From: a virus
Virus record (IMG/VR): IMGVR_UViG_3300032213_002275
Span: 1 to 23,397 of that record
Length of the DNA: 23,397 bases
Strand: one strand, 5' to 3'
The notes beneath the pieces are model-generated. The model did not search any database and had not been told where the DNA came from. It saw only the letters and a list, made by a program, of their open reading frames with translations. Every line of letters starts with the position of its first letter. The stretch's first letter is position 1. A program made the position numbers and the translations under genes. This document shows, in pieces, positions 1 to 5,941 of this stretch.

Positions 1-1
1 G

Positions 2-97
2 GATATTCAGACGGATTACCTTCTGGAGCTTGTCGTTGCGATGCTTGGCATGGGCGGGCTGCGAACCTTCGAGAAAATGCGCGGGGTGGCGCGATGA
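2..97 (+). CDS. Holin C-terminus (partial, 5' end outside window)
   Basis: An open frame enters from the left edge and ends at TGA 95-97. The 31 visible residues end in GLRTFEKMRGVAR, which resembles the conserved C-terminus of the small three-helix holins common in alphaproteobacterial phages and gene-transfer agents. A holin forms the inner-membrane lesions that let the endolysin reach the wall. The membrane segments would lie outside the window, so the call rests on this tail and on position: the stop overlaps the endolysin ATG (ATGA, 94-97), a normal holin-endolysin arrangement. Confidence 0.55.
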   Translation, partial: DIQTDYLLELVVAMLGMGGLRTFEKMRGVAR

Positions 98-549
98 TTT
101 CCGCCCGGTGTGAATTGCGTTTGGCTGGGGTGCATCCTGATCTTGTGCAAGTGGTGCGGCGCGCGGCGGAAGGCGGCGTGGCGTTCCGGGTTGAAGAAGG
201 ATTGCGGACAGTAAAACGCCAGAAACAGCTTGTGGCGTCCGGGGCGTCTCAAACCATGAACAGCCGGCACATTACCGGCCATGCGGTGGACCTTCTGCCT
301 TTGGTAGATGGGCAACATACATGGGATTGGCAATACTACTACCCCATGGCCGACGCTATAGCCGATGCGGCGCGCAAGGAAGGCGTTCCGTTGATATGGG
401 GCGGCGCATGGGCGCGACTGGTGCAAGACTGGCCCAAGGGCGGCGCTAAAGCGGCGCAGGATGCTTATGTGGCGGAACGGCGCGCGGCAGGGCGCAAGCC
501 GTTCCTTGATGGGCCGCACTTTGAATTGCCGGCGGGGAGTTATCCGTAA
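94..549 (+). CDS. Endolysin, peptidase M15 family (L-alanyl-D-glutamate / D-Ala-D-Ala type)
   Basis: This 151-residue protein should cut the peptide part of peptidoglycan at the end of infection. It has the M15 zinc-peptidase signature: SRHITGHAVDL with H59 and D66 as the first two ligands, and DGPHFEL near the C-terminus with H142 as the third. The segment around EGLRTVKRQKQL (35-46) matches the usual start of the M15_4 fold. The length is normal for a single-domain phage enzyme and there is no signal peptide, so export depends on a holin; a holin-like frame ends on its start codon. A hairpin terminator covers its stop codon. Confidence 0.88.
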   Translation: MISARCELRLAGVHPDLVQVVRRAAEGGVAFRVEEGLRTVKRQKQLVASGASQTMNSRHITGHAVDLLPLVDGQHTWDWQYYYPMADAIADAARKEGVPLIWGGAWARLVQDWPKGGAKAAQDAYVAERRAAGRKPFLDGPHFELPAGSYP

Positions 550-561
550 CGGATAACTTTT
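538..561 (+). terminator. Rho-independent terminator of the lysis cassette
   Basis: AGTTATCCG (538-546) pairs perfectly with CGGATAACT (550-558). The 3-nt loop is the endolysin stop codon TAA, and the run TTT follows. The T-tract lies only on the + strand side, so it would stop rightward transcription before the convergent leftward operon. Confidence 0.7.
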
Positions 562-600
562 CGCTGATATCAACAAAATGCTTGCGCCGTGGCGGTAGCA

Positions 601-666
601 TTAGAAGGCTGCGCTTATTTGAACCATTCCCCCGACATCCAGCGCGGCGCGGATGGGGTTACTCAT
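601..666 (-). CDS. Tiny ORF or truncated gene at the end of the leftward operon
   Basis: A 21-residue frame starts at ATG 666 and overlaps the end of the preceding minus-strand gene, whose TAA is 661-659; coupling of this kind is the rule in this operon. It begins MSNPIRAALD, which resembles the N-terminus of larger phage hypothetical proteins, and ends after 21 residues at TAA 603-601. It could be the stump of a longer gene that has been lost. No function can be given, and it may not be expressed. Confidence 0.25.
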   Translation of the reverse strand: MSNPIRAALDVGGMVQISAAF

Positions 667-1024
667 TGCATTCCCCCTTCGCCAGCGCGCGGATGGCGGC
701 GGCAACTACTGATGGTGTTGATATGGATAAGTTGATAACAACCTTCGCGGCTTTCTCTATCCCCTCTAGGCGCGCGGTAGCGATGCGCGCATCCATTTCG
801 CCGGGCGCGAGGCATGGGCCGGCATAATTAAACAGGAGCGCCTCCCGCAACCGGGCGTTCTCGGCCCGCAACGCATCACGCTCGGCGGCGAGGGATTGGA
901 GGGCGGCGGCGGCGTTACGCATCGCGTGGTCAGTGTACGGCTGATATCGCGCTCCCTGCGGCGCCTCGGCATCATTAGCAAGCCGTTCCGCCAGCAGTTC
1001 CGCTTCTTCCGTGGTTATGGTCAT
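659..1024 (-). CDS. Hypothetical protein with central coiled coil
   Basis: A 121-residue protein. Its ATG overlaps the stop of the upstream gene (ATGA, 1024-1021). Residues about 36-64 (AAALQSLAAERDALRAENAR region) are Ala/Leu/Glu/Arg-rich with heptad spacing and should form a coiled coil. The C-terminal part is a second helical, Ala/Ile-rich stretch ending in GECNE. I do not recognise the family; similar short coiled-coil proteins occur in early regions of alphaproteobacterial prophages. No membrane segment or catalytic motif is visible. Confidence 0.7.
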   Translation of the reverse strand: MTITTEEAELLAERLANDAEAPQGARYQPYTDHAMRNAAAALQSLAAERDALRAENARLREALLFNYAGPCLAPGEMDARIATARLEGIEKAAKVVINLSISTPSVVAAAIRALAKGECNE

Positions 1025-1416
1025 TTCTTCCGCGCCTCCATCATCGCGTCGGCATTATCCCAAACAATCTGACACTGTTCTGGCGTCAGTTCATTGTCAG
1101 AGAGCGGCCTCGATAGAAACGCCGCGACAATCGCTATCGCAAATTCATCGCGCAGGGTTTTACGGTCATACACCTCAAGAAACGGGCCGGGGCCGGCGGC
1201 GAGCAGCTTTGCCCGCCAATCCGCTTCGGTTTCCTGCACGGCAGGCGGCGTGTCACTGACACAGACTTCGCTGATTAGGTCCATAACACGAGCAGCGCCA
1301 ACAAAAGAACCATCTTCCTTATAATACTTGAAGCCATCGCCAGTGAAGTTCCTTTGGATTGGGCCAGACACCTGCCCGTCCCGCGTCCGGTAATACTTGC
1401 CCGCTTCGATTTTCAT
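1021..1416 (-). CDS. Hypothetical protein
   Basis: A 131-residue protein, coupled to both neighbours by ATGA overlaps (1416-1413 upstream and 1024-1021 downstream). The N-terminal third (MKIEAGKYYRTRDGQ to FKYYKEDGSFVG) is rich in aromatics, charged residues and glycine, and looks like a small beta domain. The C-terminal half (ADWRAKLLAAG to NADAMMEARKK) is helical, with phrases such as DRKTLRDEFAIAIVAAF and LTPEQCQIVWDNADAMM. It is probably a soluble phage accessory protein. I do not recognise the family and assign no function. Confidence 0.7.
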   Translation of the reverse strand: MKIEAGKYYRTRDGQVSGPIQRNFTGDGFKYYKEDGSFVGAARVMDLISEVCVSDTPPAVQETEADWRAKLLAAGPGPFLEVYDRKTLRDEFAIAIVAAFLSRPLSDNELTPEQCQIVWDNADAMMEARKK

Positions 1417-1544
1417 ATCACCACCCCCAATATCGCCAGCGCCAGAATAGCGCCGCAGATTGTCACGATAGCCGCCGCTTGCCCGCGCGTGATCGGCGCG
1501 TAATTCCGATCAGGGCCAGGGCCGGGATAAAAGCCGCCGCTCAT
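1413..1544 (-). CDS. Small single-pass membrane protein
   Basis: A 43-residue ORF. It has a Gly/Pro-rich head (MSGGFYPGPGPDRNYAP) followed by one hydrophobic segment from about residue 25 to the end (AAIVTICGAILALAILGVV). Start and stop both sit in ATGA-type overlaps: ATG 1544-1542 with the stop of the upstream gene, and TGA 1415-1413 with the ATG of the next. This is strong evidence that it is translated. Orientation and role are unknown. Candidates are an inner-membrane accessory protein or a modulator of lysis or superinfection, but the sequence does not decide. Confidence 0.65.
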   Translation of the reverse strand: MSGGFYPGPGPDRNYAPITRGQAAAIVTICGAILALAILGVVI

Positions 1545-2176
1545 GGGGATGCCTCCTGTATGCCAAGTAAATGCTCAATCACAGACAGTCGGTCGCGCAC
1601 CAATGCAGGCAAACGATTGCGCGGCAACGTGCGAATATCTCGCACCGCATCTCGCGCGTTCTGCACCATCCAAGGCATTTTTGCTGCTCTCTCAACGGCG
1701 TGGGGGCGCTTCATTGCCACATCGTCTACAGCTCGCGCACACAAACCGCAAATTGCGTCCGTTTCCGGGTCATATTCAGTTGGAAAGCATTCCAAAACGG
1801 AGCGCCAATTTTCTTTGGGCCATGGATATACTTGCTGACATCCACGGCATCGCAAGCCCGCAACATCGCGAATAAATCGCATAACCGTTTTCAAGTCATA
1901 AAGATAAACCATGGCCCAGCCAGCAGCTATCAAACGGTCATCGGTTACCCAAAACCCATGGGTCTTTACGGAGGAAGCTGCCATGCGATCATCATCGCGC
2001 ACCCAGGTTTTCGTTGGGTACGGCAGGAAAACGCAACCGTTTTTCGCATTGGCCGCATGATCGGCTTTGATGGCGTCTATTGAAACTGGCAGCCAAGAAC
2101 GGGCTGCCAACCATTCCAACATGTCGGCATACTCATGAGTGCTAGCATGCAAATGGTGGTAGGTGGGCACAATCAT
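1541..2176 (-). CDS. Hypothetical protein with zinc-binding cysteines
   Basis: A 211-residue soluble protein. Two CxxC pairs, C110-R-G-C113 and C143-G-L-C146, are about 30 residues apart, as in a four-cysteine zinc site. The N-terminal half has a compact, aromatic-rich stretch (FLPYPTKTWVRDDDRM), and the C-terminus is Arg-rich and helical. Start and stop overlap the neighbouring genes by ATGA. It probably binds zinc and perhaps nucleic acid, but no named family is recognised. Confidence 0.7.
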   Translation of the reverse strand: MIVPTYHHLHASTHEYADMLEWLAARSWLPVSIDAIKADHAANAKNGCVFLPYPTKTWVRDDDRMAASSVKTHGFWVTDDRLIAAGWAMVYLYDLKTVMRFIRDVAGLRCRGCQQVYPWPKENWRSVLECFPTEYDPETDAICGLCARAVDDVAMKRPHAVERAAKMPWMVQNARDAVRDIRTLPRNRLPALVRDRLSVIEHLLGIQEASP

Positions 2177-2394
2177 GACAGCAACGCCCGCAAGTTAGCG
2201 GTTTCGCTAATTTCAGTGCCCAACAGCCTCCGCGCCTTCGCTTCAGCGTGAACGGTATCGTTGATGCGTCCGGCGAGTTGTTGAATCGCGCGGATGCGCT
2301 CCATATCGCCGCTGCCATTCCTCAATGCGTCGATCTCATCCCACATCGCATGGCGTAAGCCGTTAAAGGTGCGTTCAGTGGTTCGCTTGCTCAT
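2173..2394 (-). CDS. Small helical hypothetical protein
   Basis: A 73-residue, probably all-helical protein (TFNGLRHAMWDEIDALRNG, then ERIRAIQQLAGRINDTVHAEAKARRLL). It has a good ribosome site: on the minus strand AAAGGAAA lies a few bases before the ATG at 2394. Its stop overlaps the next gene's ATG. Similar short helical proteins appear in recombination operons of alphaproteobacterial prophages, but no function can be assigned. Confidence 0.65.
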   Translation of the reverse strand: MSKRTTERTFNGLRHAMWDEIDALRNGSGDMERIRAIQQLAGRINDTVHAEAKARRLLGTEISETANLRALLS

Positions 2395-2421
2395 TTGGTT
2401 TTTTCCTTTCGGGTGTTTTGG

Positions 2422-2673
2422 TTAGAATGGAATGTCATCATCAAGATCAGCCGGCGCCGGGCGTGGCGCAACTGGCGCGCTGGCGCCGTCTTTCGGTTTG
2501 GCCGTCAGACTGAAAAACTTGCCCGATCCATCCTTGCGTTCCTTGATCCAGCCTGATAGCCAATACTCGCGGCCTTCGATATTGATCGAACCGGAAAAGT
2601 CCGGATGCGTGTCTTGAGTTTTCCGGTCATTGCGCCCGAAAATGCCCTTGTTCGTGTTATCGTATCCGCTCAT
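2422..2673 (-). CDS. Small OB-like protein with SSB-type acidic tip
   Basis: An 83-residue protein placed directly after the RecT-like gene with an ATGA overlap (2673-2670). Residues about 22-62 (HPDFSGSINIEGREYWLSGW, then SGKFFSLTAKPKDG) look like alternating beta-strands, similar to short phage proteins of DUF736 or SSB-like type. A Pro/Ala-rich linker leads to the final six residues DDDIPF (78-83), the tip by which bacterial SSB recruits partner enzymes. It may bind single-stranded DNA or mimic the SSB tail. It is too short for a classical SSB. Confidence 0.7.
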   Translation of the reverse strand: MSGYDNTNKGIFGRNDRKTQDTHPDFSGSINIEGREYWLSGWIKERKDGSGKFFSLTAKPKDGASAPVAPRPAPADLDDDIPF

Positions 2674-3515
2674 TCTGCTTCTTCCTGTTCTGTGGTTTCT
2701 TCCAAGCGCGCCGTGATGGCCGCGCGAATGTCTGCAACGGTGTCGGGGTAGCGCGCTTCAACGGTGGCAAATGTGCCAAGGTTCGCATCAGCCCAGGCCC
2801 GCAGCGCGCCGGGGTCATGCGCCAACAGGCCAATCGCCTTCATTGCGGCGCGGTGCCAAAGCTCTATGGTGGCGATAGAGTGTTCTTTGGCGTTCGGGTC
2901 AATCAGCGGCAACGGTTCGCTCGCGGGCCGTGCGGCGGGCGCTGGGGCCGGTGCAACAGCGGCGGCGAGGTTTTCCACATGACGCGGTTCGGGGGGCGTG
3001 TCCTCCGCTTCCTCGCGCGTTAGAACCCCGCGCAACGCATCCGGGAACACGTCACGAATAGCAAAGCCGCGCGCCCTGAGCTGCAACATGCGATCCGGGT
3101 ATTGCGTCCAGGGGCCGGCCTTGCCCCAAAGCCCGGCGCGCTTGGCGTCGGCAATGGAGAACGTCCGGCGCTGGGGTTGTTCGTCCCGGCGCGTGACTTC
3201 GCACCAGCCATGCCGGGCATCGCCTTCGCCTTCTGCGCCCTCCTGCACAGACTGGCAATCAGGATGCCCCCGCACCAGCGCAAGCGCAGCATCGCCCCAG
3301 ATCGAAGGCCGGCCATTAATTACGGCGATGTTCTGGAGCGCCTGGAGCGGGCCAAGGCCAACTTCCCGGCCCCATTGGATTGCGACCAGCACATTCCCAG
3401 GCTTGCCCTGAAAATCGCGCGGGATCATGGTGGAGCTTGCCAGGATTTCAGAGAAGCGCATGGCTTCTTGGATCGTGGTCGGCTCCAGCGAGGTTTTGTG
3501 AAGGGTTAGGCTCAT
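2670..3515 (-). CDS. RecT/Bet-like single-strand annealing protein
   Basis: A 281-residue protein with hallmarks of the phage RecT group: an N-terminal LGPLQALQNIAVINGRPSIW block (about 54-73), the following GDAALALVRGHPDC, and WGKAGPWTQYPDRMLQLRAR (about 130-149) leading into GFAIRDVFPDALRGVLT. In this family these segments form the DNA-binding core that anneals complementary strands during recombination and replication. The C-terminal part after residue 175 is an Ala/Pro-rich linker and a helical acidic tail. It starts at ATG 3515, with AAAGGAAAA upstream and one base after the preceding stop. The neighbouring Gp157-like and SSB-tip genes fit a recombination module. Confidence 0.72.
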   Translation of the reverse strand: MSLTLHKTSLEPTTIQEAMRFSEILASSTMIPRDFQGKPGNVLVAIQWGREVGLGPLQALQNIAVINGRPSIWGDAALALVRGHPDCQSVQEGAEGEGDARHGWCEVTRRDEQPQRRTFSIADAKRAGLWGKAGPWTQYPDRMLQLRARGFAIRDVFPDALRGVLTREEAEDTPPEPRHVENLAAAVAPAPAPAARPASEPLPLIDPNAKEHSIATIELWHRAAMKAIGLLAHDPGALRAWADANLGTFATVEARYPDTVADIRAAITARLEETTEQEEAE

Positions 3516-3516
3516 T

Positions 3517-4065
3517 TCATTTTTCCTTTGAGGTTATCACTAAAGAGGGCGGCGCTTGCACCAGCACGGCGCCTTTGATTTTGTCGCCTTTCGCCAAGCG
3601 CGCCTTGATATAAGCCTTGTCGGGTTCGCGCTTGGTGCGGAAACAGTCATCGGGCAGCGCCTTTTCATCGGTGATTTCCGCCGACTTGGCGCCGTTGCCG
3701 CGCAGCGTGGCGCGGTGGTGCCTGCTTTCCGTTACCGCCGCGCCAGGGTCGCCACATTCAGCCAGGCCAGCGCGCAATGCTTCACGGGCTTGTGCCGCGC
3801 CGCGCGTCAATTCCGCCTGGATGCGCGTCCAGTATGTGACCGCGCGCTTGGCTTCTGTATCGGCATCTTCCAATGCGACAATGGCGTCTAGCGTTCCGGT
3901 AAAGGTGGCGTCGAAGCTATTGGCCTGCGCTGCTTTGCTAGTCGCCACCTTAGCGGCTATAAGCGTTAAACGCATCGGATGCGCGTCGTAATCCGGCATT
4001 GTCGCCGGCACTTGCACGGCGCGCACGGCTTCCCGCAAGGTGGCGGCGATTTCCTCGGCGGTCAT
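3517..4065 (-). CDS. Gp157-like phage protein
   Basis: A 182-residue protein from ATG 4065, which overlaps the upstream TGA (4064-4062). A longer in-frame start at 4167 would run deep into that gene and is rejected. The N-terminal region is helical (TAEEIAATLREAVRAV, later AKRAVTYWTRIQAEL, a coiled-coil-like stretch). The C-terminus, REPDKAYIKARLAKGDKIKG followed by AVLVQAPPSLVI, resembles the C-terminal strand block of the siphovirus Gp157 family, whose members commonly sit beside annealing proteins. The biochemical role of Gp157 proteins is not established here. Homology is moderate and judged by eye. Confidence 0.5.
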   Translation of the reverse strand: MTAEEIAATLREAVRAVQVPATMPDYDAHPMRLTLIAAKVATSKAAQANSFDATFTGTLDAIVALEDADTEAKRAVTYWTRIQAELTRGAAQAREALRAGLAECGDPGAAVTESRHHRATLRGNGAKSAEITDEKALPDDCFRTKREPDKAYIKARLAKGDKIKGAVLVQAPPSLVITSKEK

Positions 4066-4310
4066 TGTCCATCTCCAAAAAGTGAAAGCTGCCCCGGTTC
4101 GGGGATCAGCACTTGCGCGCCCGCCGCTGTCAGCAGCGCCGCCAATGCGGAAGCTTCCGCGCGGCATTGCGCGGCGTCATCGCGGGATTGCGCGGCGCGG
4201 TCAGGATCGGCGCGGTCATGGCGATCCGCCGATGCTTCAAGGTGGCGGGCGTTCAACACGCATCGCGCGTGAAGCCCGGCAACGGTGGCAATCTGAAAGG
4301 CGTTCATCAT
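4062..4310 (-). CDS. Small protein ending in a beta-clamp binding motif
   Basis: An 82-residue protein of otherwise unknown family. The body is helical and charged (HLEASADRHDRADPDRAA, then AQCRAEASALAALLTAAG). The last residues, PGQLSLFGDGQ, contain QLSLF (74-78), an exact match to the consensus QL(S/D)LF by which polymerases, MutS and other proteins dock on the bacterial DnaN sliding clamp. Both ends overlap neighbours by ATGA, and a second ATG lies directly after the first. Context (annealing protein, SSB-tip protein) suggests a replication-linked role, for example bringing phage factors to, or blocking, the host clamp. Confidence 0.65.
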   Translation of the reverse strand: MMNAFQIATVAGLHARCVLNARHLEASADRHDRADPDRAAQSRDDAAQCRAEASALAALLTAAGAQVLIPEPGQLSLFGDGQ

Positions 4311-4471
4311 GCCACCCCCAGCAGCACAAGCCAGACCGCCACGACCCAGGCGATGCCTTGGAATAGCGCCTCAAAGGCGCCAGAGACAACCGTGCCGCCA
4401 AAGGCGAGGCAGGCAAGAAAGATCAGGATTAGGGGGCAAAGGACGATGATCCATGCGGGTTTTTCGGTCAT
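4307..4471 (-). CDS. Small two-helix membrane protein
   Basis: A 54-residue ORF from ATG 4471 to TGA 4309-4307, overlapping both neighbouring genes by ATGA. After MTEKPAW come two hydrophobic segments, about 8-24 (IIVLCPLILIFLACLAF) and about 38-53 (QGIAWVVAVWLVLLGV), joined by a short GGTVVSGAFEALF turn. It should be an inner-membrane hairpin. It is in the early operon, not the lysis cassette, so a holin role is less likely than an exclusion or membrane-anchor role, but this is a guess. Confidence 0.65.
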   Translation of the reverse strand: MTEKPAWIIVLCPLILIFLACLAFGGTVVSGAFEALFQGIAWVVAVWLVLLGVA

Positions 4472-5238
4472 GGTGTATCCCTCCAACGCTTTATGGCTTT
4501 GGCAAACATTGCCAGAATGTCTTGCGTTTCATCGCCAAGAGCCGTCCCGGCGCGCGTGGCCTTCCAATGCTTGCGGCATTCTTCCAGCGTAAAAAACCGG
4601 CAACCGGCTTTAATGTAAAAACCATCCTCGCAATGCCAAAGAAAAAACTCGTAGCCGTCGGAGCGCATGGCGCGGCGCAGGATACCGATGGCGGTTTTGT
4701 CGTTGGCAAGGCGGACGCCGACAAGGTTGGCCCCGTCAAGGCTGGCCCCGTCAAGGTTGGCCCTGGCAAAGCTGGCCCTGGCAAGGCGAGCCCTGGCAAG
4801 GTTGGCCCTGGCAAGGCGAGCCCTGGCAAGGATGGCCCCGTCAAGGTTGGCCCTGGCAAGGTTGGCGCCGTCAAGGCGGGCGCCGTCAAGGCGGGCGCCG
4901 ACAAGGCTGGCCCCGTCAAGGTTGGCGCCGACAAGGATGGCCCCGTCAAGGCGGGCGCCGACAAGGTTGGCCCCGACAAGGTTGGCCCCGTCAAGGCTGG
5001 CCCCGTCAAGGTTGGCGCCGACAAGGATGGCCCCGTCAAGGTTGGCCCTGGCAAGGTTGGCGCCGTCAAGGTTGGCCCTGGCAAGGTTGGCGCCGTCAAG
5101 GCGGGCGCCGTCAAGGCGGGCGCCGACAAGGCGGGCGCCGACAAGGCTGGCCCCGTCAAGGTTGGCTCGCTTGCCGCCTCCATTGCGCAACCATTTAAGA
5201 TGATCCGCCAACACGGCGGCGATTTGTTCCTGTGTCAT
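4468..5238 (-). CDS. Pentapeptide-repeat protein
   Basis: A 256-residue protein from ATG 5238, which shares its A with the upstream TAA (TAATG). Residues 25-179 are 31 consecutive pentapeptides of type A(N/R/S/I)L(D/V/A)(G/R), enough for almost eight turns of the right-handed quadrilateral beta-helix typical of this family. The N-terminal 24 residues are helical (TQEQIAAVLADHLKWL). The last 77 residues form a separate domain with GYEFFLWHCEDGFYIKAG and CRFFTLEECRKHW, a module that recurs in phage pentapeptide proteins. Some family members (Qnr, MfpA) mimic DNA and bind gyrase. Whether this one does is unknown; its surface is rich in Asp but also Arg. Confidence 0.85.
   Translation of the reverse strand: MTQEQIAAVLADHLKWLRNGGGKRANLDGASLVGARLVGARLDGARLDGANLARANLDGANLARANLDGAILVGANLDGASLDGANLVGANLVGARLDGAILVGANLDGASLVGARLDGARLDGANLARANLDGAILARARLARANLARARLARASFARANLDGASLDGANLVGVRLANDKTAIGILRRAMRSDGYEFFLWHCEDGFYIKAGCRFFTLEECRKHWKATRAGTALGDETQDILAMFAKAIKRWRDTP
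4702..5166. repeat. 15-bp tandem repeat array encoding the pentapeptides
   Basis: About 31 near-identical 15-bp units of the type GTTGGCCCCGTCAAG (plus-strand reading, with GCGGGC, GGCGCC and CTGGCAAG variants) run without interruption. The unit is five codons, so copy changes keep the frame. The array leaves several other frames open, which explains long spurious ORFs on both strands. Confidence 0.9.
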
Positions 5239-5606
5239 TACGCGGCACCCCGGCGCATGTTCCAATTATCAATTGAGCGATAAAATCCGCCGTTCAGGCT
5301 GTCATCTTCCGCGCGGCGCTCGGCTTCACCCGTGACGGTGGCAGCGCTTTCAACCAGCACGTTAATCGCGTGGTCAATATCCTCAGACGCGCGCTGGCTT
5401 GGCGCGGCGGCGCTGATTTCCAGCAATTGCGCCACCATGCGTTCAATTTGCAACATCGCGGTCCAAGCCGTGGTCGCGGCATCGTGCCAGTTGCCGTTTC
5501 TGTCATCTGGGCACTTTTCCAGACGGGTGCGGTAGCCCGCCAGGCTGACCAGCGCTTCATGCTTGGCTGGCGCTTCGGGCGGTTGTGTGGGGAGTAACTT
5601 GAGCAT
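5238..5606 (-). CDS. First gene of the leftward operon, hypothetical
   Basis: A 122-residue protein. I chose ATG 5606 because the leftward promoter (-35 at 5669-5664, -10 at 5646-5641) would start the mRNA near 5634; the longer frame to 5669 would begin inside the -35 box. AAAGG lies upstream of this ATG. The protein has a Pro-rich head (MLKLLPTQPPEAPAK), a middle segment (TAWTAMLQIERMVAQLLE), and a helical, acidic second half (ASEDIDHAINVLVESAAT). Its TAA overlaps the start of the pentapeptide gene. The family is not recognised. Confidence 0.68.
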   Translation of the reverse strand: MLKLLPTQPPEAPAKHEALVSLAGYRTRLEKCPDDRNGNWHDAATTAWTAMLQIERMVAQLLEISAAAPSQRASEDIDHAINVLVESAATVTGEAERRAEDDSLNGGFYRSIDNWNMRRGAA

Positions 5607-5640
5607 GGCGTGGTGCCTTTGTTCGGGTTGCGATGGGCTA

Positions 5641-5669
5641 ACCCTATGCCGTGCCGTGCCGCGTGTCAA
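5641..5669 (-). promoter_or_regulatory. Leftward early promoter
   Basis: Read on the minus strand: TTGACA (5669-5664), a 17-base spacer, then TAGGGT (5646-5641). The -35 is a perfect sigma70 consensus; the -10 is GC-leaning. Transcription would start near 5634, about 28 bases before the ATG at 5606. Confidence 0.65.
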
Positions 5670-5709
5670 TCATAAAATAAATGCCCGATGCTTTTTTTTA
5701 TGATTGACA
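5664..5709. promoter_or_regulatory. Inverted-repeat operator between divergent promoters
   Basis: TGTCAATCATAAAA (5664-5677) and TTTTATGATTGACA (5696-5709) are perfect 14-bp inverted repeats with an 18-bp spacer. The outer six bases of each arm are the -35 boxes of the two divergent promoters, so a dimeric repressor bound to both arms would shut both. The Cro-like gene starting at 5741 is the obvious candidate regulator. Confidence 0.7.
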
Positions 5710-5733
5710 AGCCCCGCGCGGTGGGGTTAGGGT
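5704..5733 (+). promoter_or_regulatory. Rightward early promoter
   Basis: TTGACA (5704-5709) is followed after 17 bases by TTAGGG (5727-5732), or after 18 by TAGGGT (5728-5733), the same -10 hexamer as the leftward promoter. The expected start site is about 5740, practically on the ATG at 5741, so the first transcript is probably leaderless or nearly so. Confidence 0.65.
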
Positions 5734-5740
5734 TTGGGCC

Positions 5741-5941
5741 ATGACAGTCTCAGACCTTATCGAGCAGGCAGGTGGCACGCGAAAACTGGCGGAAACGCTA
5801 GGCTGCCGTCCTAATGCCGTTTGCAACTGGCGCTATCAAGGCGTCCCATATAAGCATCACGCCCGGCTGCGCGTCATGCTGCGCCGCCGTGTGGAACGCC
5901 TGGCGCTGGCCGAGGCCCTGGAATGGAGGCCGAGTAAATGA
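5741..5941 (+). CDS. Cro/YdaS-like helix-turn-helix repressor
   Basis: A 66-residue protein. Its N-terminal two thirds match the YdaS/Cro helix-turn-helix pattern: DLIEQAGGTRKLAETLGCRP as helices 1-2, then NAVCNWRYQGVP as the recognition helix region and turn. Proteins of this type bind operators as dimers and control the early divergent promoters of temperate phages. It lies just right of the inverted repeat at 5664-5709. No Shine-Dalgarno sequence precedes the ATG, consistent with a leaderless start. Its TGA overlaps the next ATG. No divergent CI-like gene is visible, so whether the phage is temperate is open. Confidence 0.75.
   Translation: MTVSDLIEQAGGTRKLAETLGCRPNAVCNWRYQGVPYKHHARLRVMLRRRVERLALAEALEWRPSK

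Noticed and set aside
16-576. 186-codon minus-strand ORF over the endolysin
   Set aside because: It lies opposite a gene with clear M15 catalytic residues; composition is antisense-like.
582-827. 81-codon plus-strand ORF between the lysis cassette and the leftward operon
   Set aside because: It overlaps the minus-strand coupled genes, with no ribosome site and no recognisable sequence.
2998-3509. Plus-strand ORFs of 137 and 135 codons opposite the RecT-like gene
   Set aside because: They are antisense to a gene with conserved family blocks; composition is typical of shadow frames in high-GC DNA.
3517-4167. Longer N-terminus (216 residues) for the Gp157-like gene
   Set aside because: It would overlap the upstream gene by about 100 bases, with a Gly/Arg-rich antisense-like leader; ATG 4065 is coupled to the upstream stop.
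4702-5166. CRISPR-like regular repeats
   Set aside because: Units are contiguous 15-bp coding repeats without unique spacers.
4453-5283. Long plus-strand ORFs (276 and 178 codons, KAGPVKVG and RLAPS repeats) and a second minus-strand frame across the pentapeptide array
   Set aside because: They are open only because a 15-bp repeat without stops keeps several frames open. The frame with flanking non-repeat domains and start/stop coupling is the minus-strand pentapeptide gene.
5238-5669. Longer N-terminus (143 residues) for the first leftward gene
   Set aside because: The start would lie in the -35 box of its own promoter; ATG 5606 fits the expected mRNA.
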